A stretch of DNA of 64,000 nt from assembly GCA_037976565.1 (NCBI GenBank), contig CP137682.1, positions 23,335,973 through 23,399,972 on the forward strand. The letters are read 5' to 3'. The notes beneath the pieces are model-generated. The model saw only the letters and a list, made by a program, of their open reading frames with translations, ran no database searches and had not been told where the DNA came from. This document shows positions 12,695 through 25,909 of this stretch, one piece after another; within the stretch, counting starts at the first letter, position 1; each line of letters begins with the position of its first letter. This DNA is from Mesocentrotus franciscanus. Its lineage: Eukaryota > Echinodermata > Echinoidea > Camarodonta > Strongylocentrotidae. Both the position numbers and the translations under genes were made by a program.

Positions 12695-14156
12695 CTGACC
12701 TGCAACATATCAAATTGAGAGAAAAGTATGAGAAAATTTTAGCTCCCCAAATTGATCGTTTTTTCTCTCCAAAATTTCAAAATGAGTGAATAGAATATGG
12801 TGAATGATGATGTTTAACATAACACAAAATACAATGCAAAAATGATATTGTACATACTGCAAAACCATAATGATATGTTATATCTCTATAGAACATGAAA
12901 TAAATAAACAGCAAATGTACATGTACATGAATGTAAAAAGACAAATAAATGGCACAGTGACACAAATAGACACCACATGAAAACATTATAGTACACATAC
13001 AATGTACATTATAAAGTTCTTTAAATTGAAACAACTACCTTACATATCATAAGGCAAGCACCATCACTTTTGAATTCATGATGGTGCATTTTGAATGGCT
13101 GTTACCAAAGAATTAAAATACAAACATAAAACTATTGCTGAACATAATTTCAAGGTAAACTGATATGACAGCCTACAGTGTACATGTACATACTGTATGG
13201 AGAGTAAAGGCAAACAATAACAATAAATTTAGCTTACATGGCCTTACACTAAAGGGCCTTGAATGTACAATAAACGCATGGAAGCATAGGCCTACATGTA
13301 CATGTTTACTTGAATCTCTATACAAACACATTGGGTTTACTTATTGATTTTCAGGGATGAATTTTTCTCATGATTTTCAAATCAGCGCTTAGAAATGCCA
13401 TCATGTACGACGTAAGTTGTAAAATGGCACTGAGGGTGAGACTAAAAGGGGCCCTGAACGACTGCAAACAGGTGACTATTTTGGGACACGCTTCGTCTCC
13501 ATAATCGACCAGGATATTTGATTTAGGCGACGCTCGCGTTTGGGTGCTCGGCAAGAAACTTCATTGGCCCGTGTGAGGCGAGCCCCATTACGCCTGGTTA
13601 AGAAAGATTTGCAGCGTGGTTTACATCGGGTTTACCAATGACTAGAAGCAGGTTAGTGGAAGTGTAAATCAAATCATAGGGAGAGGAAATGCAAAGTCAG
13701 TTTTCTCGTTACGTGAGGCCAATAACATGGGATGAGCTTTCTCTTCATAACAACAAAACACGGCCCATGCCTGGAGGTGCACCCGTTGACTCACAGATCT
13801 CACCTTTTTTAACGATTAAAAAAAAAATTTATACAAAGGCTGCGTATAAGAACGAGGTGTGTCTGAATTAGGCTCTTTCATTTCCAGTTACAGAATGTGT
13901 GCATTACATTAATTTACACTTACACTATAATTACAAAAATGAGCGATACATGTTGATGGAAACTCCTATCAAGGGGCATTCTTTATCTAGCATTGCAGGA
14001 GACTAAATAACACTTGCCCACTTTTCAAAGGTAAAATGCAGCAAAACAAGCCAATCAAAGTCATAAATATTTCTGCATGAAATCTCTCAGTTAACCCATT
14101 GTCTATTGGAACCGGATGGTCGCAGTATAAAGCCTATGGGAAGGAAAGAATCCAGG

Positions 14157-14464
14157 GGGGTGTTTCACAAAGATCCTAAGTCGAACTTAACTCTAAGTTG
14201 GACTTAAAAGTTATGGAGAGCCATTTGTAGCCTTAAAATAAAATATATTCAAAAGCGAAAATTCAAGTATTTTAGACTTTTTATAAATTCCACATCAAGA
14301 ACATGAAATCTCCTTGATAATAGAAAACATGAATGATTTGAATCAACATTTTATGCCTTTTAAAATAATGTTTACAAAATATTTTCACAGATGCTAACGG
14401 CTTTCCATAATTGTTAAGTCCAACTTAGAGATAAATTCAACTTAGGATCTTTGTGAAACACCCC
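14157..14464. mobile_element. MITE with GGGGTGTTTCACAAAG termini, TSD TCCAGG
   Basis: The 308-base element begins GGGGTGTTTCACAAAGATCC and ends with the exact inverse. The inner arms (TAAGTYSAACTTA words) also pair. It is flanked on both sides by TCCAGG (14151-14156 and 14465-14470), a likely 6-bp target duplication. A relative with the same GTTTCACAAAGA end lies at 33467. The interior is AT-rich and has no protein. Confidence 0.85.
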
Positions 14465-16379
14465 TCCAGGAGCTTAGGCATTGTTTGCTATATAGAGGCG
14501 CAAGTAGCTATAAGTAGTGCAGTGGGGCTTTAAATCTGAACGTAAGGAGGTGTAACCTACAGTGTATTTGTCAAATGATGTACCAAAGTTAATGCCGGCT
14601 CTTGCCCACGTATAATAGATATACATGTAGGCCTACTTTACAAAGATGTTCAACAAATTCAATAACAAATTCAGTACTACAGGCCTCTTGTATAGAAAGC
14701 CTACTACTAAACACTGAAAAGGAAACAGCACCAATCAGAAAAACACATATATCAAAACTGAATTCATCATTCTAACCACTATAATGTACATATATGCTGA
14801 TTGTTTGGTTTTGGGGTAAAGCACTACGGGCCGGCGCCGTGACATCTCAGTTGTGGCTAGCCAACCAGGAAACTCAACAGAGTGAATTAAGTTTCGGTTG
14901 GCAAATGCTTTTTTTTACAATTTATTTCAGCATTTCATTTCCTGGTTTATTGTTAGCCAGCGATCAACAATCTATAACCAAGAGAACCTTTTATTTCCAT
15001 ACACAAACAATCATGAGTAAAAAAAGAAATAAAAATGAATGAAAAGATAAGGACTAATATTAAGTCAATAATGACTGAGGGGGAAGGGGAAAACCACAGA
15101 TACCACATTCATATCTTTTCCGGTAGAAAACTTAGTCAGAATTGATAATTGGCAACCATTGAAAGGGCCTGCATCACAAAACATGCATGAAATATATGTT
15201 TACATTGTGCGTCTATAAAATACACTGCATGCAGTCGATTGTGCAAGTACATATTTGTCTTCTTTCGTGAATTGAACAGTGCTATAAATAACATCTACAG
15301 AAATATTTTGTGAAAATGAGCCCCAGTCTAAGAACGTCAAGGAAAAAATGTAATGCACCGGCAAGTCTCCCTCCCACACCACTCCCACAGAGCAGATCTA
15401 ACAAACACATTACCAAAATATAATCTTTTGAATGGGCTCTTCAAAAATTGCAGATCATTATTGAAGCAATTTCCGGGAAGAGAATAAAGAGTTTGTTTTT
15501 TCAAACTCACTTCAGACAGTACCCAAACCACATAAATCACTGAAATAAAGGGGCAAATAACAGAACAAAACAAAGACTGAGAGACTGCTATTTATGTCTG
15601 GAAAACATAGTCCTTAGAAAGTTAAAGAACATATATGGAAAAGAGAACTTAGAGAAGGAATAGCTTGAATACAAATTAATCAAGCACTTACTGTTCCATC
15701 CCAAGTTTCTAAAGCATTCATTCCAATTGTGCTGGAGACATACATGTATATATAGAAGACCAATACAATTAAATTCTTTCCAGTGAATTTTATCAGGGAG
15801 GGGCCAAGGTTAAAGATATCAAGCAGAATAGATTGAGATACTTTATTATTACAACACAAAATAAGGATAGTAGCCAGTTTCTTCTTTGCAAATGATAAAC
15901 GGACACTACCGCTCTATGAAGCGAATGATACAGTTAATTATTCAATAGGAAATTGCCTAGGTCAAATTTTACTTTGGTTATAAAGCGTGTTTGACAAAGG
16001 ATAAACATTTTGCTTTTACCAACTGGGCTAGCTGAAAAAGATGTGAATAATAATATATGTGACTAAAATCACTTCCAATTACATTTATTATGCTGCAAAT
16101 AAATTACTTACATCCAAAATCATGCTCATGTTCACGATGACAAAAAACACACCTGTCACCCTTTATAGTAACATGTATATGCGGAACCTTTTGGACAAAC
16201 GTTTTTTTAATTGTTGGACCAGCAAATAATAATTCTTTCATAAAGTGCTGGCATGGGCCTAATGCATGTACATGTACCTGTGCTAAGCTGATTTGAATAA
16301 TCTATTTAAATTTCATTCATACCAGTTAATCTTTAATATATTTAATGTGCCCTAGATCAAACGTTAGTATCAATATGAG

Positions 16380-16818
16380 GGTCATTCCATGGGGTTTGGG
16401 CAATTTTGTTGTCATACCAGAAGTGAAAAACTACATGAATGTCTCCTGTAAGTATCAACCATAACAAATTAACAATGTTTGCTCAAATTGGGTTCAGCAT
16501 CAAAAGCATAACTGACTATGTTTAGAAGTACCCTAGCTTCATGGTTAATCAACACCATGGACCCAGAACTTATTTAATGTTATACAAATGTGATGTCCAT
16601 GTAATGCTAGTCAAAAAAGAAAAAAAGAAACACATATTAAGCAAAGATTTTGAAGAGAAGCAACTGAAACAGGAATGATTCTGGCAGGGCACTATTACAT
16701 GTATTCATTGCATTAAAATCTTTGACAGATGATTTTATCTTCCATATAGAATAGAAGACCTCATACAAATGTTACATGGACATTGTTATTTTTGTGCCCA
16801 AACCTCATAGAATGAACC
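16380..16818. mobile_element. Degraded inverted-repeat element
   Basis: GGTCATTCCATGGGGTTTGG at the left matches the inverse of the right end (caaacctcatagaatgaacc) with several mismatches. The inner words 'atacaaatgt' and 'acatggacat' also recur inverted. Target duplications are not clear. It is probably an old MITE. Confidence 0.55.
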
Positions 16819-18771
16819 AGAAGTGACGTCAATGACAACACCAATCTAGCATCTGGACTCTGGAGTACTATCTTGTCCTGTCTTGTCTTACTGCTCTAGG
16901 TTAGCCCTCTCTTTAGTCTGGACTTTCTGTTTCTTTCCAGATTTTGACTTTGATAGAATTTCCCTCTAAATCGATGGCCGCAAGAAGGAAGTTGATGCCC
17001 CCTACCGTGTCAGAAACGGTAGGAAACTCTCGACTTTGATGGCTCAGACAAACGCAGACCCCAAAAAAGAGTGTTTATTTAAAGGTTTTTTGGAGTTTGG
17101 CAACAAAAATTTATCTCTCAAGAAATTGCCTCAAATCCGTCCAAGCAGTTTGTTTGTTTTTCATGTAATAAATTGGTCTTCTTGACCGTCCAATTGATAA
17201 TAAACACAGAAAAGTCACTGTACCCACTCTAAGAAAATCACCAACACAAATAAGCACATATGGGACTACACAGTGTATTTTTTGTTAGTAGTGACAGCAC
17301 CATTTCCCCTCCATTGCTTTTGTACTCATTTCTCAGTCACATTTTCTAGCACATTCATTAGCTGGATGTAATCTATTTATCGCCTTGCAATACATCGACT
17401 TCAACATTCACTGTAAATTTTGTTCAAATATGTGGCAATTCATTTTTCGTCCTTTTCAGAAATCAAAACAACCTTTAAGGGAGGAATAAAAAGGGGTCAA
17501 GTTGGGGCTCTTTATAGCATATGGGGGGTGAGTCACTTTGTCATGAGTTTGCCAGTTTGCAATCACAGTTTCTTGTCTACTGCGTAATGGAAAGAGGATG
17601 TAGGAAAGGGGGAACGAATAATCATTTTCGCATTGGAAATGGACCCCCAGCGGACCGTAAAACTGTCAGGGACTAGGGTTGCGGAGAGTGTGCAGGTATT
17701 TAAGGCAGCACTTCAAAGCCAAGTTCTTATCAGGAGATCAAAATCAAACCATATTTTAAAGACAAAGTGATTTCTGCTACTGCAAACTACGACTCGTTTT
17801 ATTGTCTGCACATATAGGTGTTCCAGTCTTCAACAGATTTCTTACTTTGTGCTAGTATACCAATTATAAAAAGTAAAATATTCATGAAAAATTGAATTAC
17901 TCAGTCGAAATGTAATTTCCAATCCACAATAGCGGAGTACTACTAGTACTACTACATGCCGGCTGCTAAACAGTGATTAATTTATACAAAGTAAACTATT
18001 CATGCAAAACAAAAAGCTGAAAACTGTATTTAATGGGGGATTATTCAAATAAAATGTGATTCTACTTCCCAATAGAACAGTACATGTTGCTAAAAGAGGG
18101 GGTAATAAATATAGGTTATCAAAAAAAAAAGATAATTAATTGATTCCCAGGGTATGAACATGAGACTACTGGGCCAGACAAGGTCCCTTTCCATATATGG
18201 GCATGTTTATTCCGAGCCATTGGAGGAGAAAGGAACTCTGACCTCTGCTTCACCTAGGAGTGATAAAAACTTTCACACCCCCACTAACTGTACTTTTTGT
18301 TATCTCCCACTCTCCTTTTCATCCCACTCTTACTCGATAATAATACTGTTTTTGATAATATTAATAATAATAATAATAATAAAAATAATGCTGTTTTGTT
18401 ATGAAGTGTGTCATGCATAAAAAAATAATTGTAAATGTTGTTTTCTCCCACTATTTACATCCCTGTTCTCTCTCCTTCATTCTTTCTTCGTTTAATAAAA
18501 TTTTCTTAGCTTATTGCTACTCTCAAATTCACATTAATCTGCATTAATTCCAATTTCACCTTTCTTCCGCTTTCAATCCCACTCGATCTCACCTACCATA
18601 TAATAAGTCACATCTTTTTCATACTCAATTTAACATACCTTTGTTCATTTCTATCTATTGAATTATGTATCTCCCAAGCTCCTACTCATGTCTTTGTAGT
18701 TCTAACATGACATTTTCTCATCCAATCTTTCTTTCTATAGGTGCTCACATCTCAACTATCCTTTAATCTGC

Positions 18772-18841
18772 TGAGGGCCATAAGGGCATTAACACTTTTT
18801 GTCTTTATTTTTTTTACAAAGGGTTAGTGCCCTTGTTGCTC
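18772..18841. repeat. AGAAGGG-family hairpin, member 1
   Basis: The left arm ataagggcattaacactttt pairs with the right arm aaagggttagtgcccttg across a T-rich loop. Arm wording matches the hairpins at 19947, 24781, 30864, 31121 and 33763. This is the most diverged member. Confidence 0.5.
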
Positions 18842-19702
18842 TTCCAATGAAAATATTCAAAAAAAAAGTTCTTTCTAAATAATCTCTTCTATTACTCAAA
18901 TCCTTTCCAGATACAGATAGACATTAATAACCTGAATATATCTTCGCTTTCTCTTCTTTCATCACTGATGTCATTGGAAAGCCTTAATCTCACAAAATGA
19001 CCCCATCCCCCCTCCCCCTCCCTCGTCCCTCCCTCCCCGTAAATTCTACTTTCAGAAGCTTTCCACATCATCACCATTCAGGTTTTACCATTCATGCACT
19101 GTGCGTATACGTGTACATGTTTGTCTATTTTCTAAAATCTCTCATGACCTTCAATTAGTTATCTTTTCACTGCTCTTCTTTTCTTTCTTTTTAGTCTTTC
19201 CTCTTCTTCTTCCCCTTTTTTTTGACAAACAAGTAAAAAATGCCAAATCATACAAGGAGACTCATCTATAAACATGAAAGACTATGTTATTGGAGCAGAA
19301 ATAATGGCCATTAAAAAAGCATCGCTTATTGTGACACTACAATTATGGCTCAGACTCAGGGTCGCTTCACACTGTAATAACAAGCCATTGTGTGCAACAT
19401 GTGTATTGTAGACTGGTACCTCATTAACATCTTTAAGAACTACATGTATAACAAAAATATATATATATATACTGTACATTTTGTAGTATTCCTCAAACTC
19501 ACTGTAATATGTATGAAAGGGTCACAGTCTTCACATTCTGTAAATTCTATAAATTTCTCACTACATTCCCAAATGACCTAAGCATTAGACTGTAGCCATT
19601 GGAACTATATAGGCATGCATAGTGTATAATGTATGAATTGGTAATGCATAAAGTGCTACATGTAGGATGTAAAGACAATTGCTGTTTTTACCATTTAAAT
19701 AA

Positions 19703-19904
19703 TACTGTAAACGCTGTTATTTTCGCGTGATTAATTTTTCGCGCTGAGCGACCCCAAAGTGTATTCGCGGGTTCTTAAATTCGCGTTGCACGCAATTCAG
19801 CCCGTTCAAAACACACATAAGAAGTCATGCTTATATTTTCGCGAGTTCTAATATTCGCGGACACCGACTTTAGCGCGAAATCCGCGAATATTACGTTTAC
19901 AGTA
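19703..19904. mobile_element. TA-target MITE with TTTTCGCG words
   Basis: The ends are TACTGTAAACG and its inverse CGTTTACAGTA. Inside are repeated and inverted 'ttttcgcg' and 'attcgcgg' words. TA at both ends fits Tc1/mariner-type insertion. There is no coding capacity. Confidence 0.75.
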
Positions 19905-19946
19905 GATTCCATCTCTTCGCAAGATAATTGTCACAAAGTACATATC

Positions 19947-20014
19947 GTCTGTTTGCAGCCAGAAGGGTGTTGACGCTGTGTAATAGAATAACGCCATTCT
20001 TGCTCCAAACAGAC
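19947..20014. repeat. AGAAGGG-family hairpin, member 2
   Basis: Imperfect 28-base arms begin gtctgtttgcagccagaagg and close with ttgctccaaacagac. This copy shows the full arm of the family, extending to GTCTGTTTG outside the AGCCAGAAGGG core. It lies immediately between two other elements (19703-19904 and 20052-20579). Confidence 0.7.
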
Positions 20015-20051
20015 AATACAGGCTTGAATGTAATAAAACTTGTAGGCTTAA

Positions 20052-20579
20052 AGGTACTATGTCCCATTTGCCGGCCAAAAAAATGAAAAGGTTAAATTCC
20101 AACGGCATTTGAAAGACAATACAAATTTAGAACTTCCCTAAAAAAAGGGGGGCTTGAAAATGTCTTTAAGTGGGAAAAAAAACTATTAGTTGTCGAATCG
20201 ACTTAGGAGCTATAGAGCCAGTAAGTAATAGTCTGATTTTTCAGACCATTGTACCGAATGGTCGTACGTTTTATGCTGCGCAAAGATTCAATCAGTTTAA
20301 TTTTGGCCATTACAAGAAGTGGGTTATTGATGTAGACAAATGCTCATGTACCCTTTACAGCTCATTTTATGTATGTTATTACCAAAGATGAAAAAGCCAG
20401 TCAGTCACTCAATAGTGTCTGACAGTGAAGTCTAGCAAGTAAACGGGTTTCCTTGCATAATTTGAATATTAGGACACTGCTAACGTTTAAATTTCACAGA
20501 TAGGACATACATGACATATTCATAATTCCTGCAAAGTTCTACAGAATTTGATGTTGGCTGCAAAAGGGACATAGTATCT
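20052..20579 (+). mobile_element. TTAA-target MITE, family B copy 1
   Basis: The 528-base element begins AGGTACTATGTCCC and ends with the inverse GGGACATAGTATCT. It is flanked by TTAA on both sides (20048-20051 and 20580-20583). TTAA duplication is the hallmark of the piggyBac superfamily, so a non-autonomous piggyBac-like element is likely. A near-identical copy in opposite orientation lies at 29278-29809. A short frame inside (64 shared codons, IDLGAIEPVSNSLIF onward) is intact in both copies, but it resembles no transposase I know and is probably conserved only because the copies are young. Confidence 0.88.
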
Positions 20580-21192
20580 TTAATACTGCACTTGCATCTC
20601 GTTTCCTTCCATATTATGTCACATCTATTTTCCAAGGCGGGGGGCATTAGTAATTGAACACTAACCCTCTCTGTACTACATTCGTAAACACATAAATTAT
20701 ACTAAAGTTCTTTCAGTTTCAGATGAAATGGAAAAAAAACTGCTGATCAAAAATTATCTATGGGCTGGGAGTATCTTTTGAAACTAATGACGATTCACGT
20801 CATTAGTGTTTCTATGGCTATGCTTGATTGTTTTCGACCACACAGGAAATCATACATCATCCCGTTAATCTTCCACATTGATGACAAATAAATAAGTGAA
20901 ACTCAACAGAAAGAGATCCTCATATTTATTTCAGGTCCCTGTTATAAGATATTAATGTGATGAATCAACTTGACAGGTTGCATTATGCAAATAAAGCTTA
21001 TATTGTAAGTGTATGTAGCTGCAACAAAAATATACCATTTAATAATTTACTATATGAGTCTCTCTCTCTCTCTCTCTATCTCCTCCTTAGCCTCAAATCC
21101 TAAAAATGAACAATAGTCTTTATAACCAAATCAAGAATGACTCGCCGATATATCACTGCACTTACATGTATATCTCTGTCATGTATACAATA

Positions 21193-21378
21193 TGCAGTGA
21201 AACCTCTCTATTATTAAGGCCAACCAGGAGAAATCGGAAAACGAGCCATTGTAGTCCTGTGACCTTTCCAGACAGGTTCTATTGACACACAGTTCTTCAC
21301 AGAGGAAGACAATATAAGTGACCACTGCAGACAGGTGACTTTTATAGAGAGGTGGCCGCTAAGACAGGTTTGACTGTA
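21193..21378. mobile_element. TA-target MITE, family A copy 2
   Basis: It starts at tgcagtgaaacctctctatt and ends gacaggtttgactgta, matching the other family A copies. Inner words include gagaggtggccgct. Confidence 0.8.
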
Positions 21379-22950
21379 CTACCAGTAATATTAAAGAATG
21401 GACAAAGATGCCCTTCTCCTGCTCATCAAGCTATATCTCCTTTTGGATGGAAAAAAAAATCTAACCTACAACTGGAAAGTGTAATGTAATCTCACAAACA
21501 AAGAGTGTTTTGCATAATACTCTGTTCTTCAAATCCCACCAAAATGTTTACAAACTTGTATCACTCAAATAAGTTTGTAGGCAGTCTTGTACCCTCTCAC
21601 GCAGTGCTAGTGCTGAAGAGTTCTTACCAGTGAAACAGAAGCCGCAATTCATGCAAATGCGGTCTGTTCGGACACTTCAGTGGCCACCGCGACGCCATGT
21701 TACAAGAGTTATCACAAATCAAGGAAAAGAGAGGTAGGATAAACTATTACAATATGGAGGAGAGGGAGGGGAATGGAGTCTTCGGATGGTGGGAACAAAT
21801 GGTTTATGAGCGGCATTCAGATATCCCAGTTTATTGCATTTATATGGCAGTGCATTCAGAAAACAATTTTATTTCATGAGTGGCATTCATTCAATTTATA
21901 TGAAATGGGAGGACGCGTCTTTGACCGTTCTTGATAATGTATTTTCAGAAAGTGCAGTAGCATTCAGAAATCCCTGTTTATTATGTTTATGTGGATGGAG
22001 AAAGTATGAATCAACTGAAAATGAGGTAAGAATTTTTTTCTTCTTCAAAAATAACAAAAGTGGAGAGAGCATGATTTCTTTGTTTTTTGCATTTTCCATC
22101 TAAATATCAAACAAAATTTAATCAAAAAAGAAAGCTTAACTTAAGTTTTATTATCTCCTAATAAAATTGACTCAGTCTTCAATTACCATTATAAATAAAT
22201 TTAAGACATTACAATACCCTGCTTGTATTTCCAATCTTGAAAACTGTCTCGAACTCTGAGCCAAAGGTGCCCTTTACCCACTCAAACAATTCTAACTCCT
22301 GCTATATTTTTCCAGACACAACGAGAACACCACGTAAATGGAATGAGATAACACAGGCAAAGTTTTCTTTACCTTCCCTCTCACTAGAACTATGTGCATG
22401 TATGTGTAACATGCACCAACTTGAATTTGCTGCATTGCACATTCTGTTATATTTTTTCCTGACATAGCGCAAACATGACCACATAAATAGAATGAGGTGA
22501 AACCAAAGGTTAAGTTTTTATTTCTTAACCTTCTACATCATTCTAAAGTACAACGTTATTCATGGATTAAACAAACTATGTGCAAAACGTGCATCTACAT
22601 TTGCGAGGACTTGACTTTGCTGCATTGCACATTCAAGAAGTGAAAGTGAAGTAAGTAGCATGAGCCAACGACCTCATGCGAACTATCCACCACCTTTTCA
22701 CGACCTCCCCACCCCTAGCCTCCCATGGAGGAAAAGCAAAACAATGGTGTCGAACTCATAGAACATAAATAATTGAAACAACTTCCCCCCCCCCCCACCT
22801 TCCTCCTTTCCTTTCACACTCATATTCACCTCTAGAGGGTTCTATTTCAATTTACACCACATATGGTATTATTGGGAATCCCTGGCCTGGCTACAGCATA
22901 CCACTGGCTTATTCCAGGAAGGCAGGGAGCCAGACATTTTAATAATCAAA

Positions 22951-23064
22951 AGAGGGGTAGGAGAGGTGGAGGAGGGGTAGGAGAGGAGGAGGAGAGGAGG
23001 AGGAGAGGGGGAGGAGGAGAAGGGGAGGAGGAGAAGGGGAGGAGGAGAGGAGAGAAAGAAAAAT
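22951..23064. repeat. (GGA)n homopurine tract
   Basis: A nearly uninterrupted plus-strand purine run of GGA, GGGGA and GAGGA units. Homopurine mirror-like tracts of this kind can form triplex DNA; that property is general knowledge and is not shown here. Confidence 0.92.
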
Positions 23065-23216
23065 AGTAGGGGAAGATTCATGTTTTTTTAAATATTTTTT
23101 TTAAAATATTTTTTTATTAATATAAAAGAATAAAGATACCAATATATGAATAACAACTTTCTGAATTTAGAACAAAAAAGGACATGAAAGAGAAGTGTAT
23201 ATATATGGCAAATGAA

Positions 23217-23500
23217 AAAAAAGTGGCATAGGAAAAAAAAAAAAGGCATAAGAAAAAGTGGCAAAGGAAAAAAAAGTAACAAAGGAGAAAATGGGGTAAA
23301 GGAGGTAAAGGAGGTAAAGGAGGAAAGGGGAGGGCAGAGAGTTCACGGTTATGACTACAGGAGAAATATGTTTGTTAGAGGAGAAAAAATGGGTAATAGG
23401 GATAGAGAGAATGGGGGAGGAAGAAAGAGAGAGACAGACAGACAGAGAGAGAGAGAGAAACAGAGAGAAACAGAGAGAGAGAGAGGAGGAGGAAGAATGC
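23217..23500. repeat. Purine-rich tract with AAAGGAGGT and GA repeats
   Basis: Runs of A with 'aggcata' words are followed by three to four tandem ggtaaagga units (about 23296-23325), then a GA/CAGA tract at 23420-23500. The open frames crossing it on both strands are low-complexity artefacts. Confidence 0.85.
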
Positions 23501-23842
23501 TGAAAGCCATCTGGGCAAAAAGCAGTGGGATGCATTATTAAATTTCGTAATTATCCAGTTATTGGTCGGGGAGAGAGGAATGTGAGGGAGCGAGCCATGA
23601 CAGAAGCGCCCTTTCAAGAGGTAAAACGGAGGGCGACATTGACAAAACTCATTTTCTTTGATGTGGATAAGGTTGAGGCGTCAGCGTGTCCAACCCTTGT
23701 CCCCCTCCTCCCCCATCACTGTCATCACCGCAAGTTCGAATATTGCAATGTCTCGTGTCCCCATATGCTACAAGCATGCTGGTCATGTGCATGCATGACT
23801 AAAGCACCCTTTCAGTATATGCAACCTACAATCTAGTTGGAG

Positions 23843-24298
23843 CCTTGCATTTCATGTACCTTCATGTAAATGTATAACCTACACCTTGTATGTACATTTA
23901 CATACATCATGTATGTAACCTACATCTTGTACATTTCAGTCTTGCGCAATGTACCTTCATAACTGTGAAACTTACATGTTGCATGTAACATAAATGAACA
24001 ACCCAAACATAGAACATTGCATAATGTACTTTACAGTTGATTAACTTACATCTACATATATGTACATGCGTATGCCACCTAAAAATGTACATCTTGTTCA
24101 TCTCAGCCTTGCGTAATGTACCTTCATAACTATGAAACTCACATGTTGTATGTAACATAAATGTACAATCCAAACATAGAACATTGCAAAATGTACATTT
24201 ATAACTGCAGAACCTATACATGTATTCATGTAACCTACAATGTACATCCTGTACATTTCAGCCTTGCATAATGTATATTTATAAATATGTAACATACA
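23843..24298. repeat. Tandem repeat, unit about 160 bp
   Basis: The block 'acatcttgtacatttcagtc' followed by 'ttgcgcaatgtaccttcata' recurs with small changes near 23926, 24088 and 24246, a spacing of about 160 bases. A partial earlier unit starts near 23843. Units share 'aacccaaacatagaacattgc'. The repeated peptides seen on the minus strand come from this tandem structure and not from a gene. Confidence 0.8.
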
Positions 24299-24771
24299 TC
24301 TCCGAAGTTCTGGTGCAAGTTTCACAACAGCATTGTCGTACCATGAAAGGGACATGAAGTGCATCCTTGCATGCACGTAACGCTACCCACCTCACGAATG
24401 TAGCCGCGGGGGGAATGGGGAAAACTGGCATTGACGTCAGTGGCAAAATATTGGGGGATGTTTTTAGAACACACCTGAACAAAGCAGATGGTGGAGAGGG
24501 GAAACAATGGAGGAGGGAGGGAGGGTTTTGTGATTTAATATGGATGATAGGATCGGTGAAGTGAAAGCAAGATATCGATTCCTGTGGAGTTATGAACGCT
24601 TCCTTGGTTGCTAAGAATATCAAGAGGATGCTATCCTTGGATGATGCAAAGGTTCCGATTTAAAGCTTCCTCGTGCAGTGTCCTATGTATAGAACATACA
24701 GGCACTGACGTCTACCGGTATATGGTGTTATATTCATAACCTACCTGTATGTAATGTACAGATATGGTCTG

Positions 24772-24830
24772 TTTGGAGCCAGAAGGGCATTAACTCATAT
24801 ACTTTAGCATAGAGTTAATGCCCTTCTTAT
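24772..24830. repeat. AGAAGGG-family hairpin, member 3 (perfect stem)
   Basis: agaagggcattaactc (24781-24796) and gagttaatgcccttct (24812-24827) form a perfect 16-bp stem with a 15-base loop. The left flank ctgtttggagcc also matches the family arm, while the right flank does not. Confidence 0.8.
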
Positions 24831-25871
24831 ATACAGCTAAAGTTAAAAATTGACATGAATTGGCAATATTTGAAATTATTAAAGCACTTTTTACGAATGA
24901 AACCTGACCTTGTTTACTTTGAATGAATGAAGCTATTACATGCTGGGAGTATTGAACTACCCACTGACAATACGATGCAAATGCTAGAAACAAAATTTCT
25001 TGCAAAGGTATTTCATAGTCTCGGTGACTACGTAGACAGCTATCTTTACACAGGTGATACAACAACTGGCCCATATTGTTCTCTATGCGGCTTGGTTTTG
25101 GGGGCGGAATCTTCCTCTGCAGTAGGGACATTACGTTGGCCTACAGGCTTGAAAGCACATCAATATCATTAGTGCTGAAAGGCCTATTCTGAACTTATCA
25201 TCGAAAGGGACATTTTTAAACAGTCTTAAACAGTCTTTAATTGTATTTAGTGTGTATTCTAAATAATACGGTATACAGCTTTTATCTTAGCCCAGCAAAA
25301 TGGGTTACACTGGTCAATTGATAGTTCATGTAGACCCACTAGCCAATGGAATAGAAATGGCACCAACAACTGTTATACTATGGAAGGCACCTAAACAACA
25401 AATACATTGACACATGTCCTCAGCCCCTCACCATCACTTTTCATCATATTAACCATACATGTAACTTCAATACATCATCCAGGTCATTATTTCAAGGAAT
25501 TTCAGCCAATGTCCTTTCCAGAAATGTGGCACGCATTCCTTCAAAATGTAATATCCAGAAATTCACCAGGCTATCCATCTTCCCCTATGAAATATTAAAT
25601 ATCCAGAATGCATTCCTCCCCAAGTCCCCATGTTTCATATGATCCAGAAATACAACGCATTCCTGGCATACCCTTGTAACTTTCCTCCACATGCCCTGAC
25701 CATATGTTACTGTTCCCCTCACTCCCCTTGTCCACCCTAATTGACCAGGTCAACTGAACCTGACCTTAGCCATGCCTAGCTACCCCACCCCCAACAACCA
25801 GTTAGTCTGCACGTACAGACTTTAATTTGACATTTGGCTACAATTCCTTAAAGTCTTGAGCTGAGCCTAAC

Positions 25872-25909
25872 TCTGGCTATGGGTCTCTGGCTATGGGTCT
25901 CTGGCTATC
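25872..25909. repeat. Short tandem repeat tctggctatggg
   Basis: Two and a half copies of a 15-base unit (tctggctatgggtct). Confidence 0.85.

Noticed and set aside
12069..12713. A 214-codon minus-strand frame taken as one continuous protein
   Set aside because: Its first two thirds are real SPEN linker, but the last third (GAGAGAQTRGVV onward) is the wrong frame. The RRM2 start lies in another frame and the true donor is at 12104.
20170..20391. A 64-73 codon frame conserved in both TTAA elements as a possible gene
   Set aside because: It is conserved only because the elements are recent copies. It is too short for a transposase and has no motif I recognise.
24927..25172. A plus-strand frame with a PYCSLCGLVLG segment as a zinc-finger protein
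   Set aside because: A single Cys pair, no second half of a finger, and no neighbouring exon; probably chance.
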